Made by a program: the position numbers and the translations under genes
Origin: Bradyrhizobium sp. CCGB01
Lineage (GTDB): Bacteria > Pseudomonadota > Alphaproteobacteria > Rhizobiales > Xanthobacteraceae
DNA length: 64,000 nt
Direction of reading: 5' to 3'
NCBI RefSeq assembly: GCF_024199795.1
Contig: NZ_JANADK010000001.1
Coordinates: forward strand, 7,750,001-7,814,000
In this document: positions 8,702 through 16,418 of the stretch, one piece after another
How positions within the stretch are numbered: the stretch's first letter is position 1
Layout: each line of letters opens with the position of its first letter
The notes under the pieces: generated by a model
What the model saw: the letters and a program-made list of their open reading frames with translations, nothing else
Databases searched by the model: none
What the model was told of the DNA's origin: nothing

Positions 8702-9238
8702 ATGCTCAAGACCATCATCCTGCTCACCGATACCGTGCAACAGCAGCAGCCGCTGGCCAATCTGCTCCGCGAGCACAATCGCGACCTCGCCTTCTGCTCG
8801 GCGCTGCGCGCATCGGACCTCAGTGCGATCGATCCGGACGTGCTGAGCGAAGCGCGGCTCGTCTCCTTTGCCGCCGACATCGCCGTCTCCGAAAAGTTCC
8901 TGCTTCAGCTCGGCTACGGCGCCTACAAATTTTTCGCGGCGCCCGTGCAATATCCCGGCTTACCGCTGGCGCCCGACGAGAACGACGACGATCCGCGCTG
9001 CTACTCCGTGATCGCGCAGTCGATGACGATCTGGCCGGATTTCAAGAAAGTGGTCGGCCTCGAGACTGTGACGGTTCCGGACGGCACCGTTCCTGCCGAG
9101 CGCGAGCGGCTGGTGTTCTCACGCCTCGCTCATCTGTTCTGGCAGATGTCGGGCATGATCGCCGGCGAGGCGACGGATTTCCCCGGCATCATCGGGTCCG
9201 GCGAGAACCAGCGTCCGACGCTTGCGATGATGAACTGA
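8702..9238 (+). CDS. Formyltransferase-like protein, degenerate
   Basis: 178 aa, ATG with GAGG 10 nt upstream. The N-terminal Rossmann-like strand (MLKTIILLTDTVQQQQPLAN) and the segment LGYGAYKFFAAPVQYPGLPL resemble the methionyl-tRNA formyltransferase / sugar N-formyltransferase fold, where the family normally has an N-x-H pair followed by a proline-rich loop. Here those positions read YKFF, so the catalytic Asn/His appear lost. There is no C-terminal OB domain, and the length is about half of Fmt. It is last in the HAD-GT trio and ends 1 nt before the stop of the convergent CoA-transferase gene. It could be a binding protein or a modified sugar-formylating enzyme. Confidence 0.5.
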   Translation: MLKTIILLTDTVQQQQPLANLLREHNRDLAFCSALRASDLSAIDPDVLSEARLVSFAADIAVSEKFLLQLGYGAYKFFAAPVQYPGLPLAPDENDDDPRCYSVIAQSMTIWPDFKKVVGLETVTVPDGTVPAERERLVFSRLAHLFWQMSGMIAGEATDFPGIIGSGENQRPTLAMMN

Positions 9239-9239
9239 G

Positions 9240-10487
9240 CTAGCGCGCCGCGCGGCGAAGCTGTTCCGACAGCGCGTCGCGGTGCACGGGCGCTGCGATC
9301 GCAATCATGCGACGCGCACGCTCGGCGAGGCCGCAGCCACGCAGCTCCGCGACACCCCATTCGGTGACGATGGCATCGACATCGGCGCGAGGTGTCGTCA
9401 CCGTCTCGACGTCAGCGACGATCCGGCTGGTCCCGTCCGACGCCGTCGCCGGCAGCGCGATGATCGCCCTGCCCCCGAGTGATACATTGGCCCCGCGCAC
9501 GAAATCGAGCTGCCCCCCGATCGCGCCGATCGTCACGCCATTCAGCGTCTCTGAATTCACGCTGCCGTCGAGCCCGACCTGAAGCGCCGAGTTGATCGCG
9601 ACCAGCCGGTTGATCCGCGCCAGCACGCCCTGGCCATGCGTATATGACGTCGGCCGCACCGCGACGGCCTCGTTCTCGTGCACGAAGCGATAGAGCCGCT
9701 GCGTGCCGATCACCTGGTTGGTGACCGTGATCCCGGGATCGATTCCCTTCTCCGCATTCGTCACCGCGCCGCGCTCGATCAGCTCGACGACGGCGTCATT
9801 GATCAGGCCGGAATGGATGCCGAGATTGCGCGCATGCGACAGCGAGGACAGGATCGCATCCGGAATCCGTCCCACACCGAACTGAAGCGTGCTGCCGTCG
9901 GCGATCAGGCCCGCCGCATGAGCGGCAATACGCCGCGAGACATCGTCAAGCGGCGGTGAGGCCAGCTCCAGCGGCGGACGTCGGGCCGCCACGCGCACAT
10001 GGATCGGCACATCCTCAGGCCACTCGGCTCCGAACGTAAAGGGCGCGTCCGCATTTATCTCGGCAATGACCAAGCGCGCGCCGCGCGCGGCGTCGATGAC
10101 ATAATCGTTGGAGAGGCTGGTGCTCAGCCGTCCTCCTGATTCCGCGAGCTGGACCAGCACAACATCAGCCTTGTGGCGGCGCGCGACAAAGTCGGCGCAA
10201 AAAGCGCTGTAGTTGCTCGGGATCACGTCGAGCCGCCCGGCTTTGGCGAGCCGCCGCGCATTGCCGATCACGCCATAGCTCTGGAACGAGTCGTTCGGCG
10301 CGCTGGCGGCGGAGAACGTCTCGGAGAAGATCGGCCCGACCATCATGCGAAAGCGCGGCAGATACACCGCCTGCGCCATCAGCGCCTCGGTCAGCGTAAC
10401 AGGCTCCGCCGTCGCCTGCCCACACACGACGAGATCGCTCTCGCGGACCAGGCCCGAAAAATCGATCGAAGCGATCTCCGCAGGCAT
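9240..10487 (-). CDS. Acetyl-CoA hydrolase/transferase-family CoA-transferase
   Basis: 415 aa. It belongs to the acetyl-CoA hydrolase / 4-hydroxybutyrate CoA-transferase family, which moves CoA between acyl-CoA and a free acid through a glutamyl-CoA intermediate. Visible blocks: VICGQATAEPVTL-like N-terminus, STLQFGVGRIPDAILSSL (about 205-222), LGIHSGLINDAVVELIE, and GAIGGQLDFVRGANVSLGGR near 330-350. It is the last gene of the minus-strand operon, 7 nt after the acyl-CoA synthetase. The same family includes the itaconate CoA-transferase RipA of Yersinia, which fits the hydratase/lyase genes in the divergent operon. Substrate not provable from sequence. Confidence 0.82.
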   Translation of the reverse strand: MPAEIASIDFSGLVRESDLVVCGQATAEPVTLTEALMAQAVYLPRFRMMVGPIFSETFSAASAPNDSFQSYGVIGNARRLAKAGRLDVIPSNYSAFCADFVARRHKADVVLVQLAESGGRLSTSLSNDYVIDAARGARLVIAEINADAPFTFGAEWPEDVPIHVRVAARRPPLELASPPLDDVSRRIAAHAAGLIADGSTLQFGVGRIPDAILSSLSHARNLGIHSGLINDAVVELIERGAVTNAEKGIDPGITVTNQVIGTQRLYRFVHENEAVAVRPTSYTHGQGVLARINRLVAINSALQVGLDGSVNSETLNGVTIGAIGGQLDFVRGANVSLGGRAIIALPATASDGTSRIVADVETVTTPRADVDAIVTEWGVAELRGCGLAERARRMIAIAAPVHRDALSEQLRRAAR

Positions 10488-10494
10488 CGCCGCC

Positions 10495-12048
10495 TCAGTC
10501 CATTGGCGCGAGGCGTGTGGAGGACTCGCCGAGCAGCGTCCGAAGCTCCGTTTTCACGATCTTGCCGTAGCTGTTCTTCGGCAGCTCGCCGGTGAGGAAA
10601 TAATGTTTCGGCCGCTTGAAGCGCGCGATCCAGGCGTTGCACATCTGGTCGAGCTCGTCCTGGGTGACCGCTCTTCCCGCGACGGGAACGACGACCGCCA
10701 CCACTTCCTCGCCCCATTCCGGATGCGGCCGGCCGATCACCGAGACTTCGGCGACAGCCTCGTGCCGCAGCAGCACCTCCTCGACCTCGCGCGGATAGAT
10801 GTTGGTGCCACCGGAGATGATGACGTCCTTGGACCGGTCCTTCAGCGTGAGGAAGCCGTCGGCGTCAAAGGCACCCATGTCGCCGGTGTAGAGCCAGCCG
10901 TCGCGCAGCGCGTTCGCGGTGGCGTCCGGGTTCTGCCAATAGCCGGACATGACTGTATCGCCGCGCACGATGATCTCGCCGATCTCGTCAGGTGCAACCT
11001 CCTGTCCACCCTCATTCACGGTCCGCACCTGCACAACGCCCTGTGCGATGCCGACCGAAGCGAGGCGCTCTTCATGACGCGGGTGGCCGGCGTCGACATG
11101 CATCGACTTCGGTAAATAGGTGATGGTCATCGGCGTCTCGCCCTGACCGTAGATCTGCGCAAGTTTCGGTCCGAACACCGCCAGCGCTGCCTTGCAATCG
11201 GCGACATACATGGGGCCGCCGCCATAGATGATGGTCTTCAGCCCCGGCGCGCTCGAGCCTGCCGCTTCCGCCGCGACCGTCAGGCGGCGCACCATGGTGG
11301 GCGCAGCGAAGAAGGAGATGCCGTCGCGCTTGGCCGTCAGCTCCAAAATCTCGTCCGGCTCGAAGCGGCCGCTCTCCGGAATGATCTGCGCGCCCATGCC
11401 GAGCACGTGCGGCACCATGTAGAGGCCGGAGCCGTGCGACATTGGGGCTGCGTGCAGCAGTGCCTCACCTGGGACAACGGGGTTGATCTCGGCCAGATAA
11501 TTCAGCGACATCGCAAGCAGATTGCGATGGCTGAGCACCGCGCCCTTGGGCCGGCCGGTGGTACCGCTGGTGTAGAAGATCCAGGCAGGGTCGGTGATGG
11601 CGACATCGGCGATGGCGATACCATCGGCCTTCTCCAGGCCGCGATGCTCGGCCGAACCGATCTCGACGACGCGCGGCCTGGCGGTGCCGAGCACAAGCGC
11701 CTCCGACGCAACGCTCGCCATGTCCTCGGTTACGAACACAAGCGCGGCGCTCGAGTTTTCGAGAATGAACGCAACCTCGCGCGGATGCAGCTTGGCGTTG
11801 ATGGGAACGGCAACCAGCCCGGCATGCCAACAGGCATACAGGCAGGGGACGTAGTCCGGCACGTTCTTCATCAGCAAAGCGACGCGGTCGCCTTTGGCGA
11901 GGCCGAAGCGTTGCTGCAGCGATGCCGCCAGCGACGCCACTATCGTCGCGAGCCGGCCGTAATCGGCAACCGGCGTCAATCCCTTCAGCAGCGCCGGCGC
12001 GGACGCGTCGGCCTTGGCGGCCCGCAGGAGATGATGAGCGAGATTCAT
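10495..12048 (-). CDS. AMP-forming acyl-CoA synthetase
   Basis: 517 aa. It adenylates a carboxylic acid and transfers it to CoA. The ANL-superfamily signatures are present: P-loop YTSGTTGRPKGAVLSHRN (about 163-180), A5-type YGQGETPMT (about 300), YTGDMGAFDADGFLTLKDRS (about 390-410) and the C-terminal lysine in LPKNSYGKIVKTEL (about 493-506). ATG at 12048 has AGGA upstream. It sits between the acyl-CoA dehydrogenase and the CoA-transferase, so the operon carries both a ligase and a transferase route to an acyl-CoA. Likely substrate is a short or branched acid; not defined. Confidence 0.9.
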   Translation of the reverse strand: MNLAHHLLRAAKADASAPALLKGLTPVADYGRLATIVASLAASLQQRFGLAKGDRVALLMKNVPDYVPCLYACWHAGLVAVPINAKLHPREVAFILENSSAALVFVTEDMASVASEALVLGTARPRVVEIGSAEHRGLEKADGIAIADVAITDPAWIFYTSGTTGRPKGAVLSHRNLLAMSLNYLAEINPVVPGEALLHAAPMSHGSGLYMVPHVLGMGAQIIPESGRFEPDEILELTAKRDGISFFAAPTMVRRLTVAAEAAGSSAPGLKTIIYGGGPMYVADCKAALAVFGPKLAQIYGQGETPMTITYLPKSMHVDAGHPRHEERLASVGIAQGVVQVRTVNEGGQEVAPDEIGEIIVRGDTVMSGYWQNPDATANALRDGWLYTGDMGAFDADGFLTLKDRSKDVIISGGTNIYPREVEEVLLRHEAVAEVSVIGRPHPEWGEEVVAVVVPVAGRAVTQDELDQMCNAWIARFKRPKHYFLTGELPKNSYGKIVKTELRTLLGESSTRLAPMD

Positions 12049-12072
12049 GGCAATCCTGCCGAACGCGCGAAC

Positions 12073-13239
12073 TTAGTAAGACTTGGCCAGCCCAAGCACC
12101 TTTTCCGCAATGAAGCTGAGCGCGAGTTGCGGGCTGACCGGCGCGATGCGCGGGATCAGCACCTCGCGCAAGTATCGCTCGACGTGGAACTCCTTGGCGT
12201 AGCCGAAGCCGCCATGGGTCATCACGGCCTGCTCGCAGGCATGGTAGCCGGCTTCGCCTGCGAAATATTTCGCGGCGTTCGCGCCAGCGCCGCAGGGCAA
12301 GCCCTTGTCGTATTGCCAGGCCGCCTGCATCACCATCAGCCAGGCCGCCTCGAGCTCGACCCAGTTCACCGCGAGAGGATGCTGGATGCCCTGGTTCTTG
12401 CCGATCGGCCGATTGAACACCACGCGCGTCTTGGCGTATTCGGTCGCGCGCGACAGCGCGAGCTTGCCGAGACCGACGGCTTCCGCCGCGATCAGGATAC
12501 GCTCGGGGTTCATACCTTCGAGGATGTACTGAAAACCCTTGCCCTCTTCGCCGATGCGATCCTCCATCGGGATCTCGAAGTCCTCGAAGAACAGCTCGTT
12601 GGAATCGACGATCTTGCGGCCCATCTTCTCGATCTCGTGGACCTTGATCTTCTTGCGGTCGAAGTCCGTGTAGAACAGGCTCAGCCCATGCGTCGGCGAG
12701 CGCACCTCCTCCAGCGGCGTGGTGCGCGCCAGCAGCAGGATCTTGTGCGCGACCTGCGCGGTGGAGATCCACACCTTCTGGCCGTTGACGATGTAGCGGT
12801 CGTTCTTGGCCACCGCGCGGGTCTTGAGCTGGGTGGTGTTGAGGCCGGTGTTCGGCTCGGTGACGGCGAAGCAGGCCTTCTCGCGGCCCTCGACCATCGG
12901 CGGCAGCATGCGCTTGCGCTGCTCCTCGGTGCCGAACACGACGACGGGGTTGAGGCCGAACACGTTGATGTGCACCGCGGAGGCGCCGGACATGCCCGCG
13001 CCGGATTCCGCAATCGTGCGCATCATGATCGCGGCCTCGGTGATGCCGAGCCCGGAGCCGCCATAAGCTTCCGGCACGCAGATGCCGAGCCAGCCGGCGT
13101 CAGCGAGTGCCTTGTGAAAGTCGTGCGGGAAGCCGCCGTCGTGGTCCTTCTTCAGCCAATAGGCATCGGGAAAGCCTTCGCAGATCTTTGCGATGGCGTC
13201 GCGAATGGCTTCCTGCTGATCGGTGAGCGCGAAATCCAT
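12073..13239 (-). CDS. Acyl-CoA dehydrogenase
   Basis: 388 aa. An FAD enzyme that makes the alpha-beta double bond in an acyl-CoA and passes electrons to ETF. The start at ATG 13239 has AAGGAGA 6 nt upstream; the frame stays open upstream but overlaps the transporter gene. Seen: N-terminal helical domain (MDFALTDQQEAIRDAIAKIC), FAD-contact CFAVTEPNTGLNTT and QKVWISTAQ, and the C-terminal MTHGGFGYAKEFHVERYLRE segment with the Glu expected as catalytic base. In a C5-dicarboxylate pathway it could oxidise methylsuccinyl-CoA or a similar intermediate; the analogous Pseudomonas itaconate locus also carries an acyl-CoA dehydrogenase. Confidence 0.92.
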   Translation of the reverse strand: MDFALTDQQEAIRDAIAKICEGFPDAYWLKKDHDGGFPHDFHKALADAGWLGICVPEAYGGSGLGITEAAIMMRTIAESGAGMSGASAVHINVFGLNPVVVFGTEEQRKRMLPPMVEGREKACFAVTEPNTGLNTTQLKTRAVAKNDRYIVNGQKVWISTAQVAHKILLLARTTPLEEVRSPTHGLSLFYTDFDRKKIKVHEIEKMGRKIVDSNELFFEDFEIPMEDRIGEEGKGFQYILEGMNPERILIAAEAVGLGKLALSRATEYAKTRVVFNRPIGKNQGIQHPLAVNWVELEAAWLMVMQAAWQYDKGLPCGAGANAAKYFAGEAGYHACEQAVMTHGGFGYAKEFHVERYLREVLIPRIAPVSPQLALSFIAEKVLGLAKSY

Positions 13240-13268
13240 GATGGTCTCCTTGTGGAGGCTCGTTGTTC

Positions 13269-14558
13269 CTAGCGCCCCATCTGCGAGGGCAGCCAGAGGA
13301 TGATAGACGGAAACGCCACCAAAATCGCGATCGCGATCAGGTGCGCGATGAAGTGCGGGAAGGTGCCGTGGAACACCTCCGCGACGGGCCGCTTGGCATA
13401 GCGGGCGACGATGAAGCAGTTCAGCCCGACCGGCGGCGTGATCATGCCGACTTCGGCCGTGACGATCTTGATGACGCCGAACCAGATCGGGTCGAAGCCC
13501 AGCGTCTTGATCAGCGGCAGCACGATCGGCACCGTCAGCACCAGGATCGCGATCTGGTCCATAAACGAGCCGAGCACGATGTAGCCGCACAGGATCAGCG
13601 TGATGATCACCCAGCGCGAGGCCGGCAGCGAACCGATCCAGGCGACGAGGTCCTGCGTCACATGTGTGAGCGTGAAGAAGTAGCCGAAGATCGAGGCGCC
13701 GACGAGGATCATGATGATCATGCAGGTGCCATGGCTGGCGCGCAGCAGCGTCGCATAGAGCGAGGCCGGCGTGATCTTGCCCTTGACGATCGCGAGCAGG
13801 AAGGCGCCGAACGCGCCGAAAGCGGACGCTTCCGTCGGCGTCGCGACGCCGAGGTAGATCGTCCCTGTCACGATCGAGAACAACACAACCATCGGCGAGA
13901 CCTGCCACAGCAGCGCGAACTTCTCGCGCCACGGCACCGACTTCGCCGCCGGCGCGCGTGACGGATCCTGCCAGACCAGGAAATAGATCGTGGCCATGAT
14001 GGTGAACGTCACCAGGATCGCCGGGATGATGCCGCTGATCAGCAGCTTGCCGATGTTGACCTCGGCGAGAAGGCCGAAGATGACGAGCGCGACGCTGGTC
14101 GGCAGCAGCATCGACAGCGTGCCGGAGATGGCGACCACGCCGGCGGCCATCTTGGGCTCGTAGCCCTGGCGGATCATCGCCGGCAGACTGGTCGAGGACA
14201 GCGTCGCGGCAGAGGCCGTCGAGGTGCCGCAGATGGCTCCGAAACCGGCACCGGCGAGCGCGGTGGCCATGCCGAGGCCGCCGGGAATTCGGCCGACCCA
14301 GGCCGAGGCCGTCTTGAACAGATCGTCCGCGACGCCGGAGAGCAGCACGAGGTCCGCCATCAGCAGGAACATCGGAATGGTGATCAGCTCGTAGGAGGAG
14401 ACGGTCGAGAGCGGAGCGGTCTGCAGGATACCGAACAGTGCGGACCAGCCGCCGACCATGACGAGGCCGACCGAGCCGGAGAAAGCCATGGCGAAACCGA
14501 CGGGCGTGCCGAGCGCGAGCAGGCCGAACAGCAGGGCGAGAACGATGAAAGGTGTCAT
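13269..14558 (-). CDS. dctM: TRAP transporter large permease (DctM)
   Basis: 429 aa, inner membrane, about 12 hydrophobic segments. It forms the Na+-coupled transport channel of a TRAP carboxylate importer. Family landmarks: PVGFAMAFSGSVGL near the N-terminus, ELITIPMFLLMADLVLLSGV, GFGAICGTSTASAATLSSTSLPAM (about 110-133), and EVGMITPPVGLNCFIV near 375. It lies 12 nt downstream of the small permease. The operon order is binding protein, small permease, large permease, then catabolic enzymes. Confidence 0.93.
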   Translation of the reverse strand: MTPFIVLALLFGLLALGTPVGFAMAFSGSVGLVMVGGWSALFGILQTAPLSTVSSYELITIPMFLLMADLVLLSGVADDLFKTASAWVGRIPGGLGMATALAGAGFGAICGTSTASAATLSSTSLPAMIRQGYEPKMAAGVVAISGTLSMLLPTSVALVIFGLLAEVNIGKLLISGIIPAILVTFTIMATIYFLVWQDPSRAPAAKSVPWREKFALLWQVSPMVVLFSIVTGTIYLGVATPTEASAFGAFGAFLLAIVKGKITPASLYATLLRASHGTCMIIMILVGASIFGYFFTLTHVTQDLVAWIGSLPASRWVIITLILCGYIVLGSFMDQIAILVLTVPIVLPLIKTLGFDPIWFGVIKIVTAEVGMITPPVGLNCFIVARYAKRPVAEVFHGTFPHFIAHLIAIAILVAFPSIILWLPSQMGR

Positions 14559-14570
14559 GGATTCCTGCCG

Positions 14571-15125
14571 TTACTCGAAGCTGCGTGCTTCGCCGACGCC
14601 GGTCACCGGCGGCAGCGGATAGAGGTCGCGCCCGCTGACGAGGCTCAGCACATTGCCGACGAGCTGGAGTGCCAGCCGCAGCACCAGCACGCCGCAGCCG
14701 AACGGCACCAGTGCCGCCGAGATCCAGGTCGGCCAGGGAATGGCGCCCGAGAGGACGTCGTGCTGCTCGTAATTCTCCAGTGCACGCTCGAACCCGACCT
14801 TGCAGATCAGGACGAACACGAACAGGCCGGCGAGCGCGGTGACGATCTCGGACAGCCGCCGTCCTGCCGGCGAGAAGCGCGACAAGAGGATGTCAACGCC
14901 GACATGCACGTGCTCGCGCAATGCGTCTGACAGCGTGAAGAAGAACACACCAGCGAGGAGATAGAGGCCGATCAGATCATAGGTAAAAGAGAACGGACTG
15001 TTCAGTGCGTAGCGCATGAACACGTCGGTCACGACAAGCAGCATGATCACGAACATGAACACCACCGCGATCACCGTCAGCGCGCGCTCCAGCGCGCCGA
15101 GCACATCTCCTGCCCGCTTGATCAC
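14571..15125 (-). CDS. dctQ: TRAP transporter small permease (DctQ)
   Basis: 184 aa with four hydrophobic segments (about 20-42, 55-75, 95-115, 135-155). Family features include DVFMRYALNSPFSFTYDL and LREHVHVGVDILLSRFSP. The start is GTG at 15125 with AAGGAGG 8 nt upstream. DctQ joins DctM as the membrane part of the importer. It follows the binding-protein gene by 40 bp. Confidence 0.9.
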   Translation of the reverse strand: MIKRAGDVLGALERALTVIAVVFMFVIMLLVVTDVFMRYALNSPFSFTYDLIGLYLLAGVFFFTLSDALREHVHVGVDILLSRFSPAGRRLSEIVTALAGLFVFVLICKVGFERALENYEQHDVLSGAIPWPTWISAALVPFGCGVLVLRLALQLVGNVLSLVSGRDLYPLPPVTGVGEARSFE

Positions 15126-15165
15126 CTCTCGCGCCTCCTTCTTCTCTGTCGGTTTACCCGGCGCG

Positions 15166-16191
15166 TTACTTGGCGCCGCCGGCCAGCAAATCGTCGAACT
15201 CCTTCAACGCGGCGGATGCCTGCTTGCCGCGGCTGTCGAGCCCGCTCGCCCATTCCTTGCCAACGCCCTTCAGCTTGTCCTTCATCTCGGCGCGCGTCGC
15301 GTCGGGGAGCGGATCGAAGCTGACGCCCTCGTCCTGCATCTGCTTCTTGGTGACTGCGCCTTCCTTGTCGACGTCGGCGCAGGCCTTCGGCGTGATCGCT
15401 TCCGAGGCCTCGTTCATCGCTTTCTTCACATCATCGGGCAGCTTGTCCCAGACCGACTGGTTGATGGAATAGGCGACGATGAAGCTGCCGAAGCTGACGC
15501 CTTCGGTGGCGTGCTTGACCAACTTGTCGAGGCCGTAAGACACGACGCTGTCGAGCGGGAACAGCAGGCCGTCCATGGTGCCGCGCGACAGCGACTCATA
15601 GGCATCGGGCGCGGCCATGCGCACCGGAACGGCGTTGAGCGCGCGCAGCGTCAGGTCCTGCGCGCCGCCCGTGGTACGCAGCTTCAGGCCCTGCATGTCC
15701 TTTGTCGTTTCAACCTTCGACTTGATGGTCCACACCTGGTAGGGCGGCAGCACCACGGCCATCAGCAGCTTGATCTTGTTCGGTGCGTATTCCTGCTTGG
15801 CCAGAATGCCTTCGCGCGCAGTCTTCCAATAGGCGAGCGTGCCCTGGCAGCTGGTCGCGAACGCGCCCGGTAATTGCGCGACTTCCGACAACGGCATCTT
15901 GTCGGAGACATAGGATGGTCCGATGTAGCCGATGTCGACCACGCCGGACTGAGTCAGCCGCAGCATGTCGGCGGCCTTGCCGATCTGCTGGTTCGGATAA
16001 TAGGTGAAGGTCACCGCGCCATTGGTGCGCTTGGTGACGTCGTCCATCCAGGGCTTGAGCATCAGGCGGACGAGATAGTGCCCGGCGGGGAAGGAGTCCG
16101 CGACCTTGAGCTCCAGCGCCTGCGCCGAAAACGTCGAGACCGGCAGTGCGAGAGCGAGCACGGCGGCAGCGCGGACCAGATTTGTCTTCAT
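15166..16191 (-). CDS. dctP: TRAP transporter substrate-binding protein (DctP family)
   Basis: 341 aa, periplasmic. The start at ATG 16191 is favoured over 16215 because AGGGAGAATG lies directly upstream and a clean signal peptide follows (MKTNLVRAAAVLALALPVST, cleavage after SAQA). GLKLRTTGGAQDLTL carries the Arg that ligates the substrate carboxylate in this family. Two cysteines (TSCQG, KACADVD) could form a disulfide. It is the first gene of the six-gene minus operon and diverges from the CoA-transferase gene at 16419. Likely ligand: a dicarboxylate such as itaconate or a C5 relative, by context only. Confidence 0.9.
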   Translation of the reverse strand: MKTNLVRAAAVLALALPVSTFSAQALELKVADSFPAGHYLVRLMLKPWMDDVTKRTNGAVTFTYYPNQQIGKAADMLRLTQSGVVDIGYIGPSYVSDKMPLSEVAQLPGAFATSCQGTLAYWKTAREGILAKQEYAPNKIKLLMAVVLPPYQVWTIKSKVETTKDMQGLKLRTTGGAQDLTLRALNAVPVRMAAPDAYESLSRGTMDGLLFPLDSVVSYGLDKLVKHATEGVSFGSFIVAYSINQSVWDKLPDDVKKAMNEASEAITPKACADVDKEGAVTKKQMQDEGVSFDPLPDATRAEMKDKLKGVGKEWASGLDSRGKQASAALKEFDDLLAGGAK

Positions 16192-16281
16192 TTCATTCTC
16201 CCTGACGCGTCCCACGCCGAAGGCGACAGCCTATTGCTGCGGCACCATTCAGCCCTCGCTCCATTTCTTGCTTGAGGAAGA

Positions 16282-16309
16282 TGTACATATATGTGAATTT
16301 ATCTGTCAA
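16282..16309 (-). promoter_or_regulatory. Candidate promoter of the TRAP/acyl-CoA operon
   Basis: On the minus strand, TTGACA (16309-16304) is followed 16 nt on by TGTACA (16287-16282), a weak -10. The palindrome ACATATATGT (16285-16294) covers the -10 side, so a regulator bound there could block RNA polymerase. Confidence 0.35.
16285..16294. promoter_or_regulatory. Candidate operator ACATATATGT
   Basis: A perfect 10-bp palindrome. A related copy, ACATATATGAAC, lies at 16390-16401 next to the divergent promoter. ATGAACT half-sites are at 16314-16320, 16343-16349 (inverted) and 16396-16402. The IclR protein encoded at 18991-19731 is the obvious candidate ligand. Confidence 0.4.
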
Positions 16310-16358
16310 GTATATGAACTACGCATGCGGCTATGCGCTCCCAGTTCATGTCCACGAA

Positions 16359-16386
16359 TTGACACCACAGATTTATGAATTCTAAC
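16359..16386 (+). promoter_or_regulatory. Candidate promoter of the family III CoA-transferase operon
   Basis: TTGACA (16359-16364), 16-nt spacer, TCTAAC (16381-16386), 32 bp before the ATG. The repeat ACATATATGAACT at 16390-16402 would overlap the transcription start. Confidence 0.45.
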
Positions 16387-16418
16387 TCCACATATATGAA
16401 CTCACCCAACGAGGCCCC

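Noticed and set aside
11407..13272. 621-codon open frame on the plus strand
   Set aside because: Antisense to the acyl-CoA synthetase and dehydrogenase genes; Arg/His/Gln/Asp-rich composition without domains.
13240..13932. N-terminal extension of the acyl-CoA dehydrogenase frame
   Set aside because: It overlaps the TRAP large permease, and the ATG at 13239 has a strong ribosome site and starts the conserved domain.
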